From: JAAGZL01 sp050290785
GTDB taxonomy: Bacteria; Pseudomonadota; Gammaproteobacteria; Chromatiales; Chromatiaceae
Length of the DNA stretch: 27,151 nt
Reading direction: 5' to 3'
NCBI GenBank assembly: GCA_050290785.1
Contig: JBNKIR010000024.1
Span: 1 to 27,151 of the forward strand
Part shown: piece after piece, positions 9,007-17,125 of the stretch
Position numbering within the stretch: the first letter of the stretch is position 1
Layout: each line of letters starts with the position of its first letter
Notes under the pieces: generated by a model
The model's input: the letters and a program-made list of their open reading frames with translations, nothing else
Databases searched by the model: none
What the model was told of the DNA's origin: nothing
Program-made: the position numbers and the translations under genes

Positions 9007-9012
9007 ATTGTA
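9007..9012 (-). promoter_or_regulatory. putative glnE promoter, -10 element
   Basis: Read on the minus strand this is TACAAT, 40 bp before the glnE ATG. The hexamer 17 bp further upstream (TGGCAA) is a poor -35 box (3 of 6). No sigma54-type GG/GC pair with correct spacing is seen on this strand. The call rests on the -10 alone. Confidence 0.35.
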
Positions 9013-9057
9013 GAGTAGGGACATCTTTGTTGCCATTAAACACAGACACAACATCAT

Positions 9058-9086
9058 CTGGCACAAGCAGGTTTTTGATCTATACT
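9058..9086 (+). promoter_or_regulatory. putative sigma70 promoter for a small RNA
   Basis: CTGGCA (9058-9063, 4 of 6 against TTGACA) lies 17 bp before TATACT (9081-9086, 5 of 6 against TATAAT) on the plus strand. The expected transcript start, near 9092-9094, is directly before a structured stretch that ends in a terminator-like hairpin at 9172. It would be divergent from glnE. Confidence 0.35.
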
Positions 9087-9091
9087 GTATT

Positions 9092-9172
9092 TGAAGGCGG
9101 ACAAAATAACGTCCTCCGCAAAGGACCCGCGACCCCGTGGTGTAGTTAGCACGAGGCCTACGCGGGTCTTTT
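9092..9172 (+). ncRNA. candidate small structured RNA between glnE and groEL
   Basis: About 80 nt with no coding frame of note. A first small hairpin can form by GCGGA (9097-9101) with TCCGC (9115-9119), or alternatively GGAC (9099-9102) with GTCC (9111-9114). A second, long stem pairs AAAGGACCCGCG (9120-9131) with CGCGGGTCTTTT (9161-9172), with one G-U pair. Inside that stem, CCCCGTG (9133-9139) and CACGAGG (9150-9156) pair with one mismatch. The 3' side ends in four Ts, so the long stem could act as an intrinsic terminator. A plausible promoter precedes it. I do not recognise a known family. It could instead be a leader or terminator element without an RNA product. Confidence 0.35.
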
Positions 9173-9203
9173 AATCCAGGCTGTTTTTCATTGGTAAACG
9201 CAC

Positions 9204-9233
9204 AAAAAAAGCCCCGCAGAGATGCGGGGCTTT
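9204..9233 (-). terminator. groEL intrinsic terminator
   Basis: Eight-base perfect stem GCCCCGCA (9211-9218) and TGCGGGGC (9223-9230) with a four-base loop. On the minus strand it is followed by a run of seven Ts (9210-9204). It sits 27 bp after the groEL stop. Three Ts on the other side could make it weakly bidirectional. Confidence 0.9.
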
Positions 9234-9259
9234 CTGTTTGCCGGATAGACAGCTGGTGC

Positions 9260-10906
<1,647 letters not shown>

Positions 10907-10988
10907 AGCAATATTCCTTAGATTATTCAGTATTCGTTGATTGATTTGGTCTGGTGATGTTCCAGGTGGAGGCAATGCGCCTCTTGGA

Positions 10989-11279
10989 TCAGGCCTCGAT
11001 CACACCCATGATGTCCTCTTCGCGCATCACCAGGATCTCTTCATCTCCCATCTTCACCTCGGTGCCGGAGTATTTGCCAAACAGGACTATATCTCCAACC
11101 TTGAGGTCCATCGGGCGTACATCACCATTCTCCAGGATCTTGCCCTTGCCTACGGCCAGGACTTCGCCCTGCATAGGCTTCTCGGTTGCTGAACCAGGGA
11201 GCACGATACCACCGGCAGTAGTAGTCTCCTCTTCCTTACGGCGTACAATTACACGATCGTGCAGCGGACGAATGTTCAT
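10989..11279 (-). CDS. groES: co-chaperonin GroES (Hsp10)
   Basis: The 96-residue lid of the GroEL chamber. The N-terminus MNIRPLHDRVIVRRKEEE, the mobile loop with TTAGGIVLPGSA, and DIVLFGKYSGTEVK are all canonical. The start has a good ribosome site, AAGGAG, 8 nt before ATG. It is the first gene of groES-groEL. Upstream lie a promoter and a perfect CIRCE operator, so heat induction by HrcA release is likely, possibly combined with sigma32. Confidence 0.99.
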   Translation of the reverse strand: MNIRPLHDRVIVRRKEEETTTAGGIVLPGSATEKPMQGEVLAVGKGKILENGDVRPMDLKVGDIVLFGKYSGTEVKMGDEEILVMREEDIMGVIEA

Positions 11280-11340
11280 CTACTGGGTTCTCCTTACATA
11301 ATGTTTATGGATTTTTAAAAGCCGGGATGGCGCCTATTCG

Positions 11341-11367
11341 TTAGCACTCTCCCCTAGTGAGTGCTAA
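11341..11367 (-). promoter_or_regulatory. CIRCE operator (HrcA binding site)
   Basis: TTAGCACTC (11341-11349), nine-base spacer, GAGTGCTAA (11359-11367): an exact match to the CIRCE consensus TTAGCACTC-N9-GAGTGCTAA. It lies 62 bp upstream of the groES start and begins at the last base of the -10 element, a position suited to repression by HrcA. hrcA itself is not in the window. Confidence 0.95.
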
Positions 11368-11394
11368 TGATAAGGGCAATCTTTGCATAATCAA
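11367..11394 (-). promoter_or_regulatory. groESL promoter
   Basis: On the minus strand TTGATT (11394-11389) lies 16 bp before TATCAT (11372-11367). The same stretch also reads CTTGATT followed by CCTTATCAT, which partly resembles a sigma32 promoter (CTTGAAA, then CCCCATNT). Overlap with CIRCE by one base supports this as the regulated start. I cannot tell sigma70 from sigma32 use. Confidence 0.55.
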
Positions 11395-11448
11395 GGGCAG
11401 CGGAAGAAATTTTTTCCGGATGAGACCTGGCCCAATGGCCTGGAAACG

Positions 11449-12489
11449 TCAGATGGCGTCCTTTTGCGACAGGTGGTCGTCGTAGCGCTCCAACAGATAA
11501 CAGAGGCAGTCCTGGCGCACCACCCTGTGATCCAGACTCAGCATGGACGGCATCACCGGCACCCGCAGACAGATATCATCCCCCATCAGCTCGAAATAAC
11601 GCTCCGAGACATCCCGACCCTGCTCATCCGTCACCTCCAGACCCAGCCCCAGACCCGGCCGGATATGCCCGAATACCGTCCTGGACGGCAGCTCCCGGAA
11701 GTTAAACCGGTCCAACTCATCGGCCAGGCGGATATCCACATCGCTGACACCGTGTCCGAAGCTATAGCGCTCCGGGATCTTCACTATGGCCACCGTATGG
11801 AACAGCTCTATCTCTTTAAGGCCCAGCGGTTCCTGCGAATGTTCCGGCAGATGCAGGCAGCTCTCCAGATAGGCGCGGGCATGCTCCACACCCTGAGGCT
11901 CGCCCACCCTGCCGCACTCCAGGGTGACCGCAGGACAGAGCCGGGCCATGGCCATGGACTGCACCCCGCGCGGACGGGTGAAGTAGACCACCGTATTGCT
12001 GAACATGGTGGCCAGATGAAAGAACCTGCTGTCCAGGACATTGATGCAGGCGTAGTGGGGGTTGAATCCGGTGTTGTTATGCAGATCCACGCTGGCGAAT
12101 ATGCCGCGCCGCTCCATGATCTCTATCACCTGCGCCATCATCCGGCGTTCCGGGGTATCTGCCGCATCGCAACCAGGCCAGATCCGATTGTAATCCGGCT
12201 GACTGTCCAGGTGGCGCAATCCCTCTGCCGCGGCCCGGACATTGCCGATGAAGATGCTCAGGGAGCGCGGCAACACGCGATTGCCGCCGCCCGGCAGATA
12301 CCCCTGCAGCAGCAGGCGCAGGGCGTTCCAGCCGGATGTCTCGTTGCCGTGCATGAGAACTGAGACAAACAGGGCTGGCCCCCTGTGCCCAGACAGGTGG
12401 ATCAGCGTGGGCCCACCCAGGACCCCCTCAAGCTGGGTCGCATCCAGATCCAGGAGGCCTGTGGGTATCTGGTCCAACTGCCTCAACAT
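11449..12489 (-). CDS. M14-type zinc amidohydrolase, succinylglutamate desuccinylase/aspartoacylase family
   Basis: A 346-residue member of the AstE/AspA branch of the carboxypeptidase M14 fold, which hydrolyses an N-acyl or peptide-like amide bond with zinc. Visible residues: zinc ligands His47 and Glu50 in LMHGNETSG, the substrate loop GNVRAAAEGLRHLD with a following DYNR, third zinc ligand His137 in VDLHNNTG, and catalytic Glu191 in VTLECG. A C-terminal beta-rich domain follows, as in AstE. There are no arginine-catabolism (ast) genes around it, so AstE proper is unlikely. It starts 10 bp after the stop of a GCS2-type ligase, so the pair is probably co-transcribed and acts on related molecules. 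ATG 12487-12489 has GAGG 7 nt upstream; a frame 14 codons longer would overlap the ligase. The substrate is unknown. Confidence 0.85.
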   Translation of the reverse strand: MLRQLDQIPTGLLDLDATQLEGVLGGPTLIHLSGHRGPALFVSVLMHGNETSGWNALRLLLQGYLPGGGNRVLPRSLSIFIGNVRAAAEGLRHLDSQPDYNRIWPGCDAADTPERRMMAQVIEIMERRGIFASVDLHNNTGFNPHYACINVLDSRFFHLATMFSNTVVYFTRPRGVQSMAMARLCPAVTLECGRVGEPQGVEHARAYLESCLHLPEHSQEPLGLKEIELFHTVAIVKIPERYSFGHGVSDVDIRLADELDRFNFRELPSRTVFGHIRPGLGLGLEVTDEQGRDVSERYFELMGDDICLRVPVMPSMLSLDHRVVRQDCLCYLLERYDDHLSQKDAI

Positions 12490-12499
12490 AAAGATACCT

Positions 12500-13918
12500 C
12501 TATACCTTCCATGCATGCACCGCCCGACCACTGTCCTGATTCTCCAGATAGGTCTCGGTCAGTCCCCGCATATCCTTCCCATGCCTTTCAACCCAGGCCC
12601 GTTGCCAGGCCGCGCCATTACGGCCCGACCCCACCCTGTCCCGGATGATCCCCAGCCAGTGCTCCGTCTCATCCCGATCTATCCCCAGGGAGAGCAATCC
12701 GGAACGGGCCATGGGCAGCAGTATCTCGCTGCACAGCTCAGGCATATTGATCGACTTGCCGTTGATCCACTGTATCTCTGACATCAACCCATCTTTCGCC
12801 GCGGCATAGAAATTGGCCTGCGCCTGTGCAAACGGCAGCAGCCGCTCCGGCGGCTCCTGCTGCCGACCCAGGGACGAGACCGCACCGAAAAAGAAGGCGG
12901 CATTGGCTATGGAATCGACAATGGACGGCCCCGCAGGCACCACGCGATGCTCCAGACGCATGTGAGGTTCACCATCGGCATCAAACCCGATCAGGGGCCG
13001 GGTCCAGCGCCAGATGGTGCCGTTCTGTAGCCGCAGATGTGACAGGCTCTCCTCCGGCTCATCCATAAGACGGGGTAACAGCACCGGATAGCGACGCCAG
13101 TTGGCCTCAAAACACTCGGCGATGGATTTTTCCAGATAGCGCACCCCCAGGGTCACGCGCTGGGTGAGACTGGAATCCCCCACCGCCACCGCCTGCTCAA
13201 ACAGCGGGATGCGGGTCTCGTCCCAGAGATCGGCCCCGAACAGGTAAGGCGAATTGGCACTGACCGCGACCATCGGGGCGGCCAGGATCTTGGCCGCGTT
13301 GTAGAAGCGAACCCCTTCATCCACATCCACTTTCATATGGATCTGAAACGAGGTGGCGGCCGCCTCCAGCATCACATCGTTATGCTCCAGCAATAGTTCG
13401 TCACGCCCCTCCAGCTCCAGCTTGAGCGGCGCACCACCACGCCGAATCAGAACCTGTTCGTTTAGGGCATGATAGCGATGCAGAGGCGACATATTGGCCA
13501 GGGTGAAATCCGACTCGCGGGCAGTGGGCAGGATTCCGATCATGGCCAGACGGGTATCCAGCTCCGCGGCCACCGCGTTGCACCTCTCCCATGTCTGGAC
13601 CAGGTCCTGTTGCATGGCACTTAGGGCACTGCCCTGTAATGCCTGTGGGACACCGTTCAGCTCCAGGTTGAAGGTGGCCAGCTCAGGCACCGCGTTGGGA
13701 TCATTCAGTCTCTGCAGATAGTTCTCAACGATGCCGGCCGGCCGCGCCGACCCGTCCACCAACCAGGTCTCCAGCTCAAATCCCCCCATGTTGGGACCGG
13801 ACCCGAACCTTCCCTCCTGCAACCAACGACACAGGAGAAGGGTCTCCCTTCCCAGGCGCTCTTCGAAGAGAGTGAAGTCTTCAGGATCAAAGTGGCTATC
13901 GGATATCTCTTGTCCCAT
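12500..13918 (-). CDS. GCS2-type carboxylate-amine ligase (glutamate-cysteine ligase-like)
   Basis: A 472-residue ATP-dependent ligase of the glutamine-synthetase fold, GCS2 family. Such enzymes activate a carboxylate (often the gamma-carboxyl of glutamate) and join it to an amine. The family signs are GFELETWLVDG near residue 45, FNLELNG, LANMSPLHRYHALNEQV, the acidic FQIHMKVDVDEGVRFYN, and the late MRLEHRVVPAGPS. It is longer than E. coli YbdK (372) and does not show the sequence of classical GshA, so glutathione synthesis is possible but not shown. The neighbour downstream is an amide hydrolase. ATG 13916-13918 is followed by an acidic N-terminus; only a weak GAG-rich ribosome site precedes it. 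The 112 bp upstream are AT-rich and probably hold its promoter. Confidence 0.85.
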   Translation of the reverse strand: MGQEISDSHFDPEDFTLFEERLGRETLLLCRWLQEGRFGSGPNMGGFELETWLVDGSARPAGIVENYLQRLNDPNAVPELATFNLELNGVPQALQGSALSAMQQDLVQTWERCNAVAAELDTRLAMIGILPTARESDFTLANMSPLHRYHALNEQVLIRRGGAPLKLELEGRDELLLEHNDVMLEAAATSFQIHMKVDVDEGVRFYNAAKILAAPMVAVSANSPYLFGADLWDETRIPLFEQAVAVGDSSLTQRVTLGVRYLEKSIAECFEANWRRYPVLLPRLMDEPEESLSHLRLQNGTIWRWTRPLIGFDADGEPHMRLEHRVVPAGPSIVDSIANAAFFFGAVSSLGRQQEPPERLLPFAQAQANFYAAAKDGLMSEIQWINGKSINMPELCSEILLPMARSGLLSLGIDRDETEHWLGIIRDRVGSGRNGAAWQRAWVERHGKDMRGLTETYLENQDSGRAVHAWKV

Positions 13919-14030
13919 ATATCAACCCGCTCGTTCCAAACGCGGAGCAAAAAAGTCGGATGAACTATTTTTTAAAGCTCTAGTTATAAAGATAGCGTAC
14001 ATATAGCCATAAGAGCCGGACCCGATTGAT

Positions 14031-14732
14031 TCAGGCCCTATCCAACAACCCGCCATGCAGTGCCGCATCCAGGGCCTTGAGACGCTGCGGCGTACCAACA
14101 TCCACCCAGCGGCCGTCATACAACTGCCCGCCCACCAGGCCATGCTTCGCATATCTATATAGAAGGGGCGCCAGACGAAACGGATCAGGCTTGCAATCCG
14201 CAAACAGCTTGGGGTGATATATACCGATACCACTGAAGGTGAAACAATTGCCGTCACCTTCCGTCACCAATCCATCCTGCAGGGCAAAATCCCCCTTCTG
14301 ATTATGCGGGGGGTTGGGCACCAAGAGCAGATGGGCCAGCTTTCCCTGTTCGATCTCTAGAGATGAGAAATCCAGATCGGTCCACACATCCGCGTTCACC
14401 ACCAGAAACGGTCCGTCTCCAAGCAGGGGCAGCGCGTTGAAGATGCCGCCACCGGTCTCCAGAGCCTGCCCGGTCTCTGGTGAATAGGTGATATGCAGAC
14501 CATATCTACTACCATCGCCGAGATAGGTCGTGATCTGCTCCCCCAGATGGGCATGGTTGATCACCAGCTCTTTGAAACCGGCGCGGGCCAGGGCCTCAAG
14601 GTGATACTGGATCAGGGGCTTGCCGCCCACCTTCAACATGGACTTGGGCACACTGTCGGTAAGTGGGCGCATACGCTCGCCACGGCCTGCCGCCAGGATC
14701 ATCGCGCGTGCCGGTCGCAGCTGGGTGTTCAT
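14031..14732 (-). CDS. murU: sugar-1-phosphate nucleotidyltransferase, MurU-like
   Basis: A 233-residue nucleotidyltransferase with the LAAGRGERMRPLTDSVPKSM signature and KPLIQYHLEAL. It resembles MurU, which converts N-acetylmuramate-1-phosphate and UTP to UDP-MurNAc in the peptidoglycan recycling route that bypasses MurA. The inner motif LVVNADVWTDLDF holds the metal Asp, and FSGIGIYHP and RWVDVGTPQRL close the active site. AAAGGAG stands 5 nt before the ATG. In Pseudomonas murU is paired with the kinase gene amgK; no such partner is adjacent here, so a related UDP- or GDP-sugar enzyme remains possible. It is divergent from the hemerythrin-HD-GYP gene (158-bp gap). Confidence 0.75.
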   Translation of the reverse strand: MNTQLRPARAMILAAGRGERMRPLTDSVPKSMLKVGGKPLIQYHLEALARAGFKELVINHAHLGEQITTYLGDGSRYGLHITYSPETGQALETGGGIFNALPLLGDGPFLVVNADVWTDLDFSSLEIEQGKLAHLLLVPNPPHNQKGDFALQDGLVTEGDGNCFTFSGIGIYHPKLFADCKPDPFRLAPLLYRYAKHGLVGGQLYDGRWVDVGTPQRLKALDAALHGGLLDRA

Positions 14733-14890
14733 ATATGCTCCTTTGTAAGACCTTAGGGGTTAGATAATAAACTAGTTAGGAGGGTATAACATCTTGATGG
14801 GTCCTGAAGGTTTCCGCCACACAGGTTGTGTACTATTCTCAATTGAAGGATCGCATCTATCTTGCGCCAAACCGCTCAGGAGTTGCCAGC

Positions 14891-16480
14891 ATGCCTGAAA
14901 AGCTAAACCTTAGAGAAGTATTTCCATGGAGCCGTTCTTTCGAAACCCAGATTGCATCTATTGATAAACAACACCAGCGCCTGGTCGTGTTGCTGAATAA
15001 GATGGGTTCCAAATTGGCGCAGGGAGACGATCTGGTAGAGATAGACAAGGTGATTGACGAGCTTTTTAGTTATGCCAACCACCACTTCCAATCCGAGGAA
15101 AATATTTGGGAAAAGCGATTTCACGGAGACGAGTGGCTGACTAGCCATCACAAAACCCACTGCAAATTCATAAGCGATGTACACGAATTTCAACAGAAAG
15201 AGAAAGCCGGGGATAAAACAGGACTATATGAAAAGATTCTCCGTTTTTTGATCTGCTGGCTGGCGCATCACATACTGGATGATGACATGCGCATGGCCAA
15301 GGTCATTCACGCCATGTATAAAGGTGAGAGCCTTCAGGAAGCCAAGATGCGCATCCAGATCGAGATGAGTGATTCCATCGAGGTATTCATCGATACCATG
15401 CTGGATATGTATGAGAATCTATCGTCGCGCACCCTGGAACTGGAGCAAGAGAAAAGGGAGCGCGCCAAGGTTACAGAGGCCCTTATGCGTAGCGAGGAGC
15501 GTGAGCGTGAATTCGGCAATGAGATCATCAACAGCGTTCCTGGGATAGTGTATCTGGTCGATAGTGAGCAACGCCTGGTGCGCTGGAACAGACATTACCT
15601 GGAAGATCTAGGCTACTCCGATGATGCACTAAAGAGTATGTCAGTGCTGGATTTCTTCAACGAGTCACAACACGAGACCGTCCTAAACGCCCTGGAAGCC
15701 ATCTCCAGAGGAGAACAGATAAAGGTTGAGACCCGCGTCCTGAATAAAGATAAAGAGGAGATCCCCTATCTCTTCACCGGCGCACCATTCAATCTTGACG
15801 GCAAACCAGGATTTCTCGGCACAGGCATAGATATCACCAAGCTCAAACAAGTTGAAGAGGAACTGATCAGCAAGACGGATCAAATCAAAAACGCATTGAC
15901 GGGGACCATCGCCGCCGTGGCCAAGGCAATGGAAGCACGCGACCCCTATACGGCTGGACACCAGCAACGGGTTAAAAATATCGCTACCACAATTGCAAAG
16001 AAACTGAAGATGGATCCGTTTAAGATCGAAGGAATAGAGCTGGGGGCCAGTATCCACGATATCGGGAAGCTGGCTGTTCCCGCCGAAATACTGGTCAAGC
16101 CAACCAGATTGACCGAACTTGAATACAAGGTCATCCAGACCCACGTAGAGGCAGGTGCTGATATCCTCAAAGATGTAGAGTTCCCCTGGCCCATTATGGG
16201 GATCATCCTGCAGCATCACGAGAGACTGGACGGCTCCGGCTACCCCTTCCGCCTCAAGGGCAACGAGATCTGTCTGGAGGCGCGCATCGTCGCCGTGGCG
16301 GACGTATTCGAGGCCATGTCCGCCCACCGTCCTTACCGACCATCCAGAGGCATCGAAAAAGCCATGGAGGAGCTGAGCGCCAACCGCGGTAAGTTATACG
16401 ACTCCAGAGTAGTGGATACCCTGATACAGTTGCTGGAGGAGGACGCGGAGCGGTTTAATTTTGAGGCATCCGATAATTAG
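14891..16480 (+). CDS. hemerythrin-PAS-HD-GYP protein, probable c-di-GMP phosphodiesterase
   Basis: A 529-residue soluble signalling protein with three modules. Residues about 10-140 are a bacteriohemerythrin with the di-iron ligand set H28, H65/E69, H86/H90, H127 and D132, so it should bind O2 or sense redox. A coiled linker (about 175-205) rich in Glu and Arg leads into a PAS domain (about 210-320). Residues about 340-520 are an HD-GYP domain with HDIGKL (389-394) and HHERLDGSGYP (442-452); the residues expected for catalysis are present, so cleavage of cyclic di-GMP is likely. There is no transmembrane segment. I chose ATG 14891 because AGGAG lies 8 nt upstream and the hemerythrin starts soon after; a start at 14828 would add 21 unrelated residues. 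It is monocistronic and convergent with the MreB-like gene. Confidence 0.9.
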   Translation: MPEKLNLREVFPWSRSFETQIASIDKQHQRLVVLLNKMGSKLAQGDDLVEIDKVIDELFSYANHHFQSEENIWEKRFHGDEWLTSHHKTHCKFISDVHEFQQKEKAGDKTGLYEKILRFLICWLAHHILDDDMRMAKVIHAMYKGESLQEAKMRIQIEMSDSIEVFIDTMLDMYENLSSRTLELEQEKRERAKVTEALMRSEEREREFGNEIINSVPGIVYLVDSEQRLVRWNRHYLEDLGYSDDALKSMSVLDFFNESQHETVLNALEAISRGEQIKVETRVLNKDKEEIPYLFTGAPFNLDGKPGFLGTGIDITKLKQVEEELISKTDQIKNALTGTIAAVAKAMEARDPYTAGHQQRVKNIATTIAKKLKMDPFKIEGIELGASIHDIGKLAVPAEILVKPTRLTELEYKVIQTHVEAGADILKDVEFPWPIMGIILQHHERLDGSGYPFRLKGNEICLEARIVAVADVFEAMSAHRPYRPSRGIEKAMEELSANRGKLYDSRVVDTLIQLLEEDAERFNFEASDN

Positions 16481-16604
16481 TTGCTGTTAACTACCTGCCC
16501 CCTGAAGTATGGAGATGCAGGTTAGAGGTGAAAGCAAAAAGCTATTTCTGCGTTTATTACATTCGGCACAATGCCCACTGATTTCATTGCCCTACGGTCT
16601 TGGT

Positions 16605-16985
16605 TTATTTGCCGTTTGCTTTTAATAACACATCAGAGTCAGTCAACTCGTGTCCAACCCACACGACGACCTTCCTGGCGCCAGCACTCATTGCTAGCTC
16701 TTTAAATGTTCTCTCTTCAACTTGAGACAGTCCTCCTTCTGTTTTTTCCATAGGATGGATTACCACCACTGGACTTACCAGCGACCATTTACTCTTTCCT
16801 AGTCCCTTCATTCCATTTCGTAACGCCTCTTCGGCTTCGGAAAACTGCCCCACTAACAGGCGGTTGGTTGTAAAAGCCTTCGGGGAAATAGTAAAGCCTG
16901 TTTTTCTGGATTCTATATGGCGCATCTCAAAACGATCTTGAAATACTTTTATATAGACGGTATTGGCGGTTAATTTTCTGAGCAT
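16605..16985 (-). CDS. MreB-subdomain-like small protein
   Basis: A 126-residue protein that aligns only with the N-terminal subdomain (IA) of MreB. The stretch KLTANTVYIKV corresponds to MreB DLGTANTLIYVKG, and SQVEERTFKELAMSAGARKV corresponds to MreB TQVERRAIRESAxGAGAREV. It lacks the Asp-Leu-Gly phosphate-binding motif and the whole remainder of MreB (second phosphate loop, subdomains IIA and IIB), so it should not be a working actin-type ATPase by itself. I chose ATG 16983-16985; a TTG at 17075 would add 30 residues unlike MreB, and a TATAAT element lies inside that extension. Base composition is more AT-rich than the neighbours. It sits after the rho terminator and converges with the HD-GYP gene. 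The function is unknown; decayed duplicate or independent small family are both open. Confidence 0.65.
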   Translation of the reverse strand: MLRKLTANTVYIKVFQDRFEMRHIESRKTGFTISPKAFTTNRLLVGQFSEAEEALRNGMKGLGKSKWSLVSPVVVIHPMEKTEGGLSQVEERTFKELAMSAGARKVVVWVGHELTDSDVLLKANGK

Positions 16986-17034
16986 CTCGATTCTTGTAGA
17001 GAAAGGCACAAGCCATGGTTGTTTGGATTCCAAT

Positions 17035-17040
17035 ATTATA
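17035..17040 (-). promoter_or_regulatory. putative promoter (-10) of the MreB-like gene
   Basis: A perfect TATAAT on the minus strand, about 50 bp before the chosen ATG at 16985 and just after the rho terminator. No good -35 box is seen at 16-18 bp (best TTTGGG). If used, the start at 17075 cannot be translated, which supports the shorter protein. Confidence 0.4.
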
Positions 17041-17073
17041 GTTTTTATTCTCTCCCCCCAAATCTGGGTAAAC

Positions 17074-17102
17074 AAAAAAGGCCACCCCTCGGGATGGCCT
17101 TT
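17074..17102 (-). terminator. rho gene intrinsic terminator
   Basis: AAAGGCCA (17077-17084) pairs with TGGCCTTT (17095-17102), with a GC-rich top. On the minus strand the stem is followed by Ts (17079-17074). It lies 23 bp after the rho stop. Confidence 0.85.
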
Positions 17103-17125
17103 ACCATTAACAACAGATCACAACA

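Noticed and set aside
9059..9078. Possible sigma54 promoter (TGGCAC at 9059-9064)
   Set aside because: The required GC of the -12 box is absent at the correct spacing. A sigma70 reading with TATACT fits better.
9137..9156. tRNA-like D-arm string (GTGTAGTTAGCACG region)
   Set aside because: No anticodon arm, T arm or acceptor stem can be built around it; the surrounding bases form another hairpin.
15683..16327. Open frame of 214 codons on the minus strand
   Set aside because: Antisense to the PAS and HD-GYP parts of the signalling gene, with no recognisable motif.
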